From an uncultured Lachnospiraceae bacterium (GTDB lineage: Bacteria > Bacillota > Clostridia > Lachnospirales > Lachnospiraceae): DNA of 32,214 bases. The stretch lies in contig CACZBM010000029.1 in the NCBI GenBank assembly GCA_902779445.1, positions 1 through 32,214 on the forward strand, given 5' to 3'. Of the stretch, positions 1-5,975 are shown piece by piece. The first letter of the stretch is position 1; every line of letters begins with the position of its first letter. A model generated the notes under the pieces. It had not been told where the DNA came from, ran no database searches, and saw only the letters and a list, made by a program, of their open reading frames with translations. Position numbers and translations under genes: made by a program.

Positions 1-32
1 AGCATAATAATTATTTGATGGTGGCATAAAAA

Positions 33-71
33 CTGCCATCAGAAAACTGATGGCAGAAAATTAATTTTTTT
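33..71. terminator. Perfect hairpin, probable bidirectional terminator
   Basis: A perfect 10-bp stem (CTGCCATCAG, 33-42, with CTGATGGCAG, 47-56) closes an AAAA loop. On the plus strand a T-run follows after about 8 bases (65-71). On the minus strand the stem is followed at once by TTTTT. It probably ends a gene lying to the left of the window. The U-tract is better placed for minus-strand transcripts, but no minus-strand gene is visible just to its right. Confidence 0.6.
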
Positions 72-210
72 GATTGTCTACTTGACGGGGAGCGGTTCAG
101 AGGAAACAGCAGCCCGACATTTTCTTTTTCTGTTGAATGCATGCCGGAAGTTGAGTTGATGGATGTAGGAGAAACTGTAGATTTAAGCGTTTGAAAGGAG
201 AATAAAGACT

Positions 211-849
211 ATGTCAATGGAGATCAATGGAATTAGTTCAGTAACACAATATTTTAGCAATCAGGAAAATATGGATGTTTCGGTAAAAAAAGCAGAAGAA
301 CAGAATGTGGAAAGGGTTCAGAATAATGAAGGTGTGACTTATGAAAGAGGAACCGCAGAAGAAAATGGCCTGTATTCGAAAATGAAAATGAATAAGGCTG
401 ACAGAACTGCTATTGCTGAGCAGATGAAGGCAGATATGGAAGAGAATAAGCGTCAGCTTATGGAGCTGGTTCAGAAGACGCTTTCCGGACAGGTTGGAGC
501 ATATGGTAAAGCAAATGATGATAATTTCTGGAAAACACTTGCTGGTGGAAAGTATACTGTGGATGCTGCAACAAAAGCACAGGCACAGAAGGACGTTGGT
601 GAGGATGGTTACTGGGGAGTTAAGCAGACCGCTCAAAGGCTGTTTGATTTTGCAGGTGCGCTTGTCGGAGATGATGTTGATAAGATGAAGGACATGCAGA
701 AAGCTATGGAAAAAGGCTTTAAGCTTGCAACAAAGGCTTGGGGAAGAGAACTTCCTAAGATAAGCCAGGACACCCTTGATGCCGCAAATAAGTTGTTTAA
801 GAATTATTACAAATTTAAGGAACAGGAGAAAAATGCTGCTGAAATCTAA
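211..849 (+). CDS. Conserved hypothetical protein, 212 aa
   Basis: Function unknown. The start at 211 is set by GAAAGGAG (193-200), ten bases upstream. The protein has no signal peptide or membrane segment. The N-terminal third is polar and low in complexity. The rest is helical and holds the landmarks I associate with a family seen widely in Clostridia and some spirochaetes: GEDGYWGVKQTAQRLFDFA near residues 129-147, then a stretch ending in KAWGRELPKISQDTLDA around 174-190. The opening MEINGISS resembles the disordered starts of flagellum-related proteins, but that is only a resemblance. It is transcribed alone, and a large hairpin at 1028-1088 may end its transcript. The gene is clearly real from its SD and codon use; the role is open. 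Confidence 0.85.
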   Translation: MSMEINGISSVTQYFSNQENMDVSVKKAEEQNVERVQNNEGVTYERGTAEENGLYSKMKMNKADRTAIAEQMKADMEENKRQLMELVQKTLSGQVGAYGKANDDNFWKTLAGGKYTVDAATKAQAQKDVGEDGYWGVKQTAQRLFDFAGALVGDDVDKMKDMQKAMEKGFKLATKAWGRELPKISQDTLDAANKLFKNYYKFKEQEKNAAEI

Positions 850-1004
850 GATCATTCTCTGAGTCGTTTGAAAATTGATGAATATCTGTGCTTGCTGGAG
901 AGGGACGATACAGAGCAAATATCTGGTGCGGAAGTGGTGCGGGAAAAAAGGCAGAGGCCGCAACCCTCCTTTCTATGCGGGTTCCCGAGAAGCACGGGTG
1001 CTTC

Positions 1005-1025
1005 AAATCCCTCCTTCTCCGCTAT
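1005..1025. repeat. 21-bp direct repeat, copy 1 (copy 2 at 1272-1292)
   Basis: The sequence beginning AAATCCCTCC and ending CCGCTAT is identical at 1005-1025 and 1272-1292. A shorter related stretch (ACCCTCCTTTCTATGCGG) lies at 963-980. The copies flank most of the palindrome array, as if they mark the edges of a repeated unit. Confidence 0.7.
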
Positions 1026-1027
1026 AT

Positions 1028-1088
1028 GAAAACAGGAGAGACTATCCTTTTATGCGAAGATCGCATAAGGATAGTCTCTCTTGTTTTC
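1028..1088. terminator. Long hairpin, possible terminator of the upstream gene
   Basis: GAAAACAGGAGAGACTATCC (1028-1047) pairs with 1069-1088 over 20 bp with one G-U pair. After a two-base bulge (TT, 1048-1049), TTATGCGA (1050-1057) pairs with TCGCATAA (1061-1068) around an AGA loop. The descending arm ends in TTGTTTTC, a weak U-rich tail. It is the strongest fold in the left part of the window. It may end the 211-849 transcript or simply be one unit of the palindrome array. Confidence 0.45.
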
Positions 1089-1418
1089 ACAAAGGGCTTC
1101 GCCCTTTGAGGCACACTACGTGTGCCCCGGCTCGTAACGAGCCGGCATGCGTACAATGCTTCGCATCGTCCGCATACCGTCTGTCGCCCGATGAATGCGA
1201 AAAGAGAATGTCCTCTGTGCGCAAGCGCCCACGGACATCCCTTTCGCATTCACCCGGCTCGTTACTCGCCTAAATCCCTCCTTCTCCGCTATGAGCACTT
1301 AGCTGCCGACGAGCCGTAGGCGAAGGCGGCAGGTTACGTGCGATGCGTACTGCGCACTTAATGAGCACGAGTCGAAGACGAAGTGCGAATTTAGTGCAGG
1401 GAGTACCGGCTATCTATA

Positions 1419-1450
1419 GAACTCGCCAAAAGGCGGGTTCTTTCTTTTTT
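1419..1450 (+). terminator. Strong rho-independent terminator
   Basis: GAACTCGCC (1419-1427) pairs with GGCGGGTTC (1432-1440), 9 bp with one G-U pair, around an AAAA loop, followed directly by TTTCTTTTTT (1441-1450). This is a textbook intrinsic terminator. It isolates the RiPP locus at 1558 from upstream transcription. Confidence 0.9.
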
Positions 1451-1478
1451 GGGCTTCGCGCTCTGCAATGAATTTATA

Positions 1479-1507
1479 TTGCCATTTTTTGAGCTGAAAC
1501 GTATAAA
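1479..1507 (+). promoter_or_regulatory. Promoter of the RiPP locus
   Basis: TTGCCA (1479-1484) and TATAAA (1502-1507) are separated by exactly 17 bases, a good match to the housekeeping sigma consensus. It lies between the terminator at 1419-1450 and the precursor gene. The predicted start of transcription is near 1514, giving a leader of about 44 bases. Confidence 0.65.
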
Positions 1508-1525
1508 TATACATAAGGACGTTTC
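1496..1525. promoter_or_regulatory. Dyad overlapping the -10 box, possible operator
   Basis: GAAACGT (1496-1502) and ACGTTTC (1519-1525) form a perfect 7-bp inverted repeat with a 16-base spacer, centred near 1510.5. It overlaps the -10 element and the likely transcription start. This geometry would suit a dimeric regulator controlling the precursor/maturase operon. It could also be chance at 7 bp per half. Confidence 0.4.
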
Positions 1526-1557
1526 TAAAGTGAACTTAAGAAAGAGAAGGGTATTTT

Positions 1558-1926
1558 ATGAGCGAAAACGAAAACAGGACAAATGAACTGAACGAAGCAT
1601 TGAAGGAAATATGGGACAGCTTAACAGACGAGCAGAAGGAAGAAGCGAAAAACTGCGAGAATATGGATGAACTCATAAAGCTGGCAGGAAAGTACAGAAT
1701 AGAGCTTCCTGATGAACTGCTGGAAAATGTTGCCGGCGGATTAATAGTTAATGTAGGCAGGCAATATTACGTTATGGATGACAAAAACCTCGTTCAAATG
1801 CGTGGTATTAAAAAAAATATTGATGATGCCAATAAATGCGCGGATTATTGGAGGGTGTCACATGATTTAGTTACAGAGGCCGAGTACAGGAACATGGGTG
1901 GCAAGGCTAAATTCGGATACTGCTGA
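1558..1926 (+). CDS. RiPP precursor with Nif11-type leader, 122 aa
   Basis: Ribosomally made peptide precursor. Residues 1-61 read as a Nif11-like leader: an acidic, helical stretch (LKEIWDSLTDEQ, 15-26; ENMDELIKLAGKYRIELPDE around 34-53) ending in LLENVAGG, a double-Gly cleavage site at 60-61. The presumptive core is residues 62-122, unusually long and hydrophilic. It has only two cysteines (Cys94 and the C-terminal Cys122), four tyrosines in its first and last thirds and one Trp (98). The start at 1558 follows AGAAGGG (1545-1551). The next gene, 20 bases on, is a radical SAM/SPASM protein, which supports the assignment. No double-Gly peptidase/transporter gene lies nearby, so cleavage and export would have to act in trans. 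The modification type is unknown. Confidence 0.8.
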   Translation: MSENENRTNELNEALKEIWDSLTDEQKEEAKNCENMDELIKLAGKYRIELPDELLENVAGGLIVNVGRQYYVMDDKNLVQMRGIKKNIDDANKCADYWRVSHDLVTEAEYRNMGGKAKFGYC

Positions 1927-1946
1927 AATTGGAGAGTGAATGAACC

Positions 1947-3344
1947 ATGTACTACCGACTTTGTGATAATTACGCCCTGCGGGCATGGAAATTTGTTAAT
2001 CACTGTATGTTTCACCGTTATTCCCCGAACCCTCTTCGTGTGGATCCGGAGACTTTTGAACTGCTGTTAAAGTGCGACGGAGAGCATGATCTGCCGAAGA
2101 ATGAAGCACTCAAAAATCTAACTGAGAGTGGGTTGATAGCACCCTGCAGTAAAGGTGAACACCCTTCTGACTGGTCGCAGTACCGGAAGTATTCCCACCG
2201 TTTTGTGCCGGCTATGAATCTTATGCTGACGGGCAGATGCAATTACAACTGCCTGCACTGTTTTAATGCCGCTGAAAACGCCGATCGTATGGCAGAATGG
2301 GATTATGATGCACTTCTCGATCTTTTTGACCAAATGGCTGACTGTGGCTTTCACTCGATCACGATCACAGGCGGCGAGCCGATGATACATCCACGTTTTC
2401 ATGATATAGTCCGGGCGATCTATGAGCGGAACATGACACTGGAGAAGCTTACGACCAACGGCTTTTTCCTGCATCAGGAAACACTTGATCTTTTCCACGA
2501 ACTTCATGCAGATCCGCAGATCAAGATATCCTTTGATGGAATCGGGCACCATGACAGGATGAGAGGCCGCGCAGGTGCGGAAAAAGACGCGCTCCGGGCC
2601 TTGAAATTATGCGCGGATAACGGATTTGAAACTTATGCCCAGATCCAGGTTTTTAAGGGCAATGTGGACTCTATGCGCGACACACTTCTTTTACTGGAGG
2701 ATACAGGTGTGAAGATCGCCCGCATCATAAGGACTACTGAGACGAGACGCTGGCTTAAGAATGAGCCGGAGGGGTCTCTCCCCATAGAAGAATACTTAGA
2801 GAAGATGCTTAACCTTGCGGAGTGGTATCTGCAGGGTGAACATACAATGAATGTTATTATGTGGCGCTTTCTTTTTATGGTACCTCAGAGCAAAGGCTAC
2901 AGCATGATAATGGAGAAGCACAAAGACGGCATTGACTGCCCGACGGAAGCGGTTTGTGTCGGAAACCGCAGTATGATGGCAGTTACCTGTGAAGGGGACG
3001 TGGTCCCCTGTCTACAGATGTGCGGCGAACTAAATTATTTTGATTACAGCTTTGACAACTTAAAAGAACGAAGATTATCGGATATCCTACAGGAAGGTAA
3101 GTGGCTTGATTCAGTCTGTGCAAACCTCTGCACCCTCCGGGATAACAATGACGAATGCAATAGCTGTGAGTGGTTCGGCCGCTGTGGCGGTGGCTGCCGT
3201 GCACTTGCAATTCTTAAGGGCATAACAGAGGGCATTACACCTGATTATTACGATATTGACCCACTGGCCTGCCTTTTTTACAAAGGCGGCTGGTATGATA
3301 AGGTTCAGGAGCGCCTTAAAGAGTATAACCCTATTTCCAGTTGA
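1947..3344 (+). CDS. Radical SAM/SPASM peptide maturase, 465 aa
   Basis: Predicted RiPP-modifying radical SAM enzyme acting on the precursor encoded 20 bases upstream. Residues 1-65 look like a PqqD-type leader-recognition domain. The radical SAM core starts around 88 with the [4Fe-4S] motif CNYNCLHC (Cys98, 102, 105) and the SAM-binding GGEP at 142-145. The C-terminal SPASM domain is rich in cysteine: Cys331, 337, 348, 355, 359, 391, 395, 404, 407, 413, 417 and 442, including [14 protein letters not shown]. That is enough for two auxiliary clusters. Such enzymes install thioether or carbon-carbon crosslinks; which one cannot be read from the sequence. The SD is GGAGAG (1931-1936). The last 14 bases overlap the 3' end of the chemoreceptor gene on the other strand, and no terminator separates them. 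Confidence 0.88.
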   Translation: MYYRLCDNYALRAWKFVNHCMFHRYSPNPLRVDPETFELLLKCDGEHDLPKNEALKNLTESGLIAPCSKGEHPSDWSQYRKYSHRFVPAMNLMLTGRCNYNCLHCFNAAENADRMAEWDYDALLDLFDQMADCGFHSITITGGEPMIHPRFHDIVRAIYERNMTLEKLTTNGFFLHQETLDLFHELHADPQIKISFDGIGHHDRMRGRAGAEKDALRALKLCADNGFETYAQIQVFKGNVDSMRDTLLLLEDTGVKIARIIRTTETRRWLKNEPEGSLPIEEYLEKMLNLAEWYLQGEHTMNVIMWRFLFMVPQSKGYSMIMEKHKDGIDCPTEAVCVGNRSMMAVTCEGDVVPCLQMCGELNYFDYSFDNLKERRLSDILQEGKWLDSVCANLCTLRDNNDECNSCEWFGRCGGGCRALAILKGITEGITPDYYDIDPLACLFYKGGWYDKVQERLKEYNPISS

Positions 3345-5421
3345 ATTTTGCAGTGATCTCTCCCAGCTCTCTTACGGCCTCTCTTGCGTCCTGAAGCTTC
3401 TGATAACCCTGCTCGTTGGAGATACGCATTTCATTCGATCTGGAAGCGATATCATCTATGCGGTTAGCGGAGTTCTCGGTCATTCCGTTGATATCCTCTG
3501 CTGCGGATACGATCTCTTCAATATGATGTTCGAGGGAATCGGTTCCTGTACGTACCCGGGACATCATAGAGATAAAGAAATCAGCATCCTGCCTGTATCT
3601 GGCTCCGGAATCACGGAACATGCCGTAATCGATCAGAACTGTTTCCTCAAGGAAATCCATAAGTTCTGTAACACATTCATTAAGATGTGCCATTGCATCA
3701 CTTACCTCATCCACGATCTCACTGATATTGTCCACGGTTTTCAGTGTCTGGGCAGCCAGGGAGCCGATCTCATCCGCAACAACAGCAAAACCACGTCCGG
3801 CTTCACCTGCACGGGCAGCTTCAATACTTGCGTTAAGTGCGAGAAGATTGGTCTGGGATGAGATATTCTTTATATCATTCGTCAGTTCATTAATGCGACC
3901 AACGGCTTTTGATTTCTTAATGGCTGCATCACTCTTGACCTTCATTACATCATACATTTCATGGGTCTTTTCACTGGAGCTTGTGCTGCGCTGTTCCATT
4001 TCACCGGCACGGACCTGGATCTCTTTTGACTCCTCTTCACTCTGTACTGCCAGATCATAGATCTCACGGGTCTGGTTTCTTGCCTGTTCCACATTGTTCA
4101 CAATCTGTGAGGTATTTCCTGCAGCCTCTTTCATACCGGTGGCGAGGTGTCCTGTTTCTTCGTTATTGTTGTCTGTGCGTTCATTATTTTCACGCATAAT
4201 TGAATCCAGTTCATTGATGCTGTCGGTGATGGTCTGCTCCACATTGATAAAGGATTCTACCATATCACGGAATGCGGAACGCATATCATTTACGCCGGTC
4301 GCCATCTGCCCGATCTCATCCCTTTGCTTAACCAGTTTGTCTCCCTTTCCGGTTTCGGTAAGGTCGAGTTTCGCAGTCTGGCCAATAATATCGGTAAGGG
4401 CGTGAATAGGCTTTGACAGTCCGTTTCCTACGAAAAGTCCTACAATGGAACTCACAAAGATAGCCAGGATAATGGCGCTGAGGATAGTAAAGAGCAGTGA
4501 ATATGCCTCTGAAAAGATCTCTGCTTTCGGTGCGGTAAGGGCTAAGATCATTCCATTCTGAAGTGGACTGGAGACCATGAGTTTCTTCACACCGTTATAG
4601 GAATACTCAAATGCAGTGGTATTTGCTTCAGTATTTAAAATATAGGAGTTTACTGATGAGAGCGAGCTGTCAAGAGAGGAAAGATCCTGACCAACTTCAG
4701 CGGTTTTATGATATACGATCTTACCTTCCTTATTGGTGAGGAAACCGTATCCGGACTGGAAAAGTGAAACAGCATCAATCTTATCAGTGACCTCGGTGAA
4801 TGCAATATCCATACCGACTATACCGATGGATGTACCGTCTTCTGCATAGATAGGTACCACATAGGAGATCATGTAAACATCTATATTGCTGTTAAGATAG
4901 GGGTCCATCCAGATAGGTGCGCCGTTCTGTACCGGAATATAGTACCATCCCACATGCTCTACATCAGAGGAATCGTACATTGAGAAGTCCGTCGGAGTTA
5001 CTTCTGAAAAAGGATCCGAAAGGCTGTTACGTGTCAAAAAGCAGCCTGAGGTAGGATTTGAAAATTCGGGATTGTAGCGGATGTAACTGGTAATGGCACC
5101 GTCTGTATGCTCGGAAAAACGGTATACCTGCTCCAGTACCTCATTTGTAAAGGCATCGGCATAGTTAATATCGGAGAAGAACCGGCGTTCACTGATCCTG
5201 CTCTTTACTATGTCCGCCAGGATATTTACCGACTGCTCCACCCTCAGAATGGTAGAGTCCATTTCGTTTGCAACGGCAGCGGTCTGATTGACCATGTTTT
5301 CTTTGGAATCAGCTTCTGAGATCCTCATTGTGGTTCTGATGGAGAGTAGACCAACGATAAGAGCAGTCAGCAGAGAGCATAACAGTATTCCGAGAATGAT
5401 CTTTATGCGAATAGTTTTCAT
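3331..5421 (-). CDS. Methyl-accepting chemotaxis protein, Cache type, 696 aa
   Basis: Transmembrane chemoreceptor that passes ligand signals to the CheA/CheW array. Order: TM1 (about 8-28), periplasmic-side sensor of roughly 280 residues with dCache features ([15 protein letters not shown] near 157-171; SIGIVGMDI near 198-206; [14 protein letters not shown] near 225-238), TM2 (about 308-332), HAMP (333-388), then a long coiled coil. The signalling tip is the conserved [19 protein letters not shown] (534-552). Near 597-620 it carries the YRQDAD insert often seen in Lachnospiraceae receptors. No C-terminal pentapeptide tether for CheR is present. The start at 5421 is set by GAAAGG on the minus strand (5431-5436). 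The ligand is unknown. Its stop codon lies inside the RiPP maturase gene. Confidence 0.93.
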   Translation of the reverse strand: MKTIRIKIILGILLCSLLTALIVGLLSIRTTMRISEADSKENMVNQTAAVANEMDSTILRVEQSVNILADIVKSRISERRFFSDINYADAFTNEVLEQVYRFSEHTDGAITSYIRYNPEFSNPTSGCFLTRNSLSDPFSEVTPTDFSMYDSSDVEHVGWYYIPVQNGAPIWMDPYLNSNIDVYMISYVVPIYAEDGTSIGIVGMDIAFTEVTDKIDAVSLFQSGYGFLTNKEGKIVYHKTAEVGQDLSSLDSSLSSVNSYILNTEANTTAFEYSYNGVKKLMVSSPLQNGMILALTAPKAEIFSEAYSLLFTILSAIILAIFVSSIVGLFVGNGLSKPIHALTDIIGQTAKLDLTETGKGDKLVKQRDEIGQMATGVNDMRSAFRDMVESFINVEQTITDSINELDSIMRENNERTDNNNEETGHLATGMKEAAGNTSQIVNNVEQARNQTREIYDLAVQSEEESKEIQVRAGEMEQRSTSSSEKTHEMYDVMKVKSDAAIKKSKAVGRINELTNDIKNISSQTNLLALNASIEAARAGEAGRGFAVVADEIGSLAAQTLKTVDNISEIVDEVSDAMAHLNECVTELMDFLEETVLIDYGMFRDSGARYRQDADFFISMMSRVRTGTDSLEHHIEEIVSAAEDINGMTENSANRIDDIASRSNEMRISNEQGYQKLQDAREAVRELGEITAKFNWK

Positions 5422-5561
5422 GACGTGATTCCTTTCAAAATGAATTCCGCATCAGATGGATGCCATTGACAGTGCTGTAGTACTTAAAAATTATTTGCAA
5501 ATTATTATATCATCATATCCGGTCACTTTGTATAAAAAATAGTCCAGTTTTTCCTCTTGTG

Positions 5562-5584
5562 TAAATACAATTACCATCCGATAT
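5562..5584 (+). promoter_or_regulatory. Possible flagellar sigma (SigD-like) promoter
   Basis: CCGATAT (5578-5584) matches the -10 of Bacillus-type SigD promoters. A TAAA (5562-5565) lies upstream, but only 12 bases away instead of the usual 14-16. If used, it would drive the small gene at 5654 with a leader of about 60 bases. The short spacing makes this weak. Confidence 0.25.
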
Positions 5585-5653
5585 AGTAAACAGATAAATA
5601 GTTCCGGATCATATTTAATGCACGAAGCGTAATAATCACAAGGAGGTGAGCTT

Positions 5654-5914
5654 ATGATCATGGTATCGCAGTACATGCCATTTCCGACGGCCAGTTATAC
5701 ACCGCCGGGACAGATGGTAACAGCAGTCGGGATCGCAGCAAGATCCTCTCCCGATAACGAATTTGACAAGAAACTGTATGATGAAAGAAAGAAACAGGGG
5801 GTGAAAAACAAACAGACAAAGAAAAGATTACCAGACAGAGACACTTATGAACACGCATCTCCGGAACAGGAGGATCTATACGCAATGGAAAAGGCAGAAA
5901 GGCTATTATGGTGA
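5654..5914 (+). CDS. Small hypothetical protein, 86 aa
   Basis: I do not recognise the family. The start is convincing: AGGAGGTGAG (5641-5650) lies seven bases before ATG 5654, one of the best SD sites in the window. A second ATG at 5660 is possible. Residues 1-30 are apolar and rich in Pro, Tyr and Met (YMPFPTASYTPPGQM). From about 34 the chain turns strongly charged and basic (KKLYDERKKQGVKNKQTKKR) and ends in an acidic, helical tail. There is no signal peptide or cysteine. It is transcribed divergently from the chemoreceptor gene and closed by the terminator at 5927-5975. A flagellar or chemotaxis role is conceivable from position and a weak SigD-like element, nothing more. Confidence 0.7.
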   Translation: MIMVSQYMPFPTASYTPPGQMVTAVGIAARSSPDNEFDKKLYDERKKQGVKNKQTKKRLPDRDTYEHASPEQEDLYAMEKAERLLW

Positions 5915-5926
5915 ACTTAGAAACCT

Positions 5927-5975
5927 AAGCGGTTGACACGAGACTAAAGCTCCGGGTCAGCCGCTTTTCTATTTT
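5927..5975 (+). terminator. Terminator between convergent genes
   Basis: AAGCGGTTGAC (5927-5937) pairs with GTCAGCCGCTT (5956-5966) over 11 bp with one wobble pair, loop of 18 bases, followed by TTCTATTTT. It ends the small gene at 5654. It may also serve the GTPase-nuclease gene arriving from the right, although the U-tract on that strand is poor. Confidence 0.75.

Larger units (their letters stand above)
850..1418. repeat. Gene-free region: array of adjacent palindromes plus a 21-bp direct repeat
   Basis: I find no credible gene here; the open frames present run through palindromes and lack SD sites. The stretch carries at least seven neighbouring hairpins. They are 989-1004 (6 bp, loop CGGG), 1028-1088 (about 28 bp), 1090-1108 (8 bp, loop TTC), 1110-1126 (7 bp, loop TAC), 1127-1145 (8 bp, loop TAA), 1153-1169 (one mismatch, loop TTC) and 1193-1251 (long, imperfect). 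Many have three-base loops and abut one another. A 21-bp sequence beginning AAATCCCTCC occurs at 1005-1025 and again, identical, at 1272-1292. The pattern suggests repeated non-coding palindromic units that spread through the genome, but only two copies of the direct repeat are in view. Confidence 0.7.

Noticed and set aside
141..194. 17-codon ORF just before the gene at 211
   Set aside because: No SD, and its end overlaps the SD region of the following gene; nothing supports translation.
238..963. Long minus-strand open frame of 241 codons
   Set aside because: It lies antisense to the clear gene at 211-849, lacks an SD and has a Leu/Ile/Cys/Phe-rich composition typical of reverse-frame artefacts.
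875..1273. Plus-strand open frame of 132 codons rich in Arg, Ser and Cys
   Set aside because: It runs straight through the palindrome array, so its codons are dictated by inverted repeats, and there is no SD.
1005..1292. CRISPR array
   Set aside because: Only two repeat copies, 267 bases apart, with palindromes rather than unique spacers between them and no cas genes.
3256..3861. Plus-strand open frame across the end of the maturase gene into the chemoreceptor gene
   Set aside because: It overlaps two well-supported genes in other frames and has no start signal.
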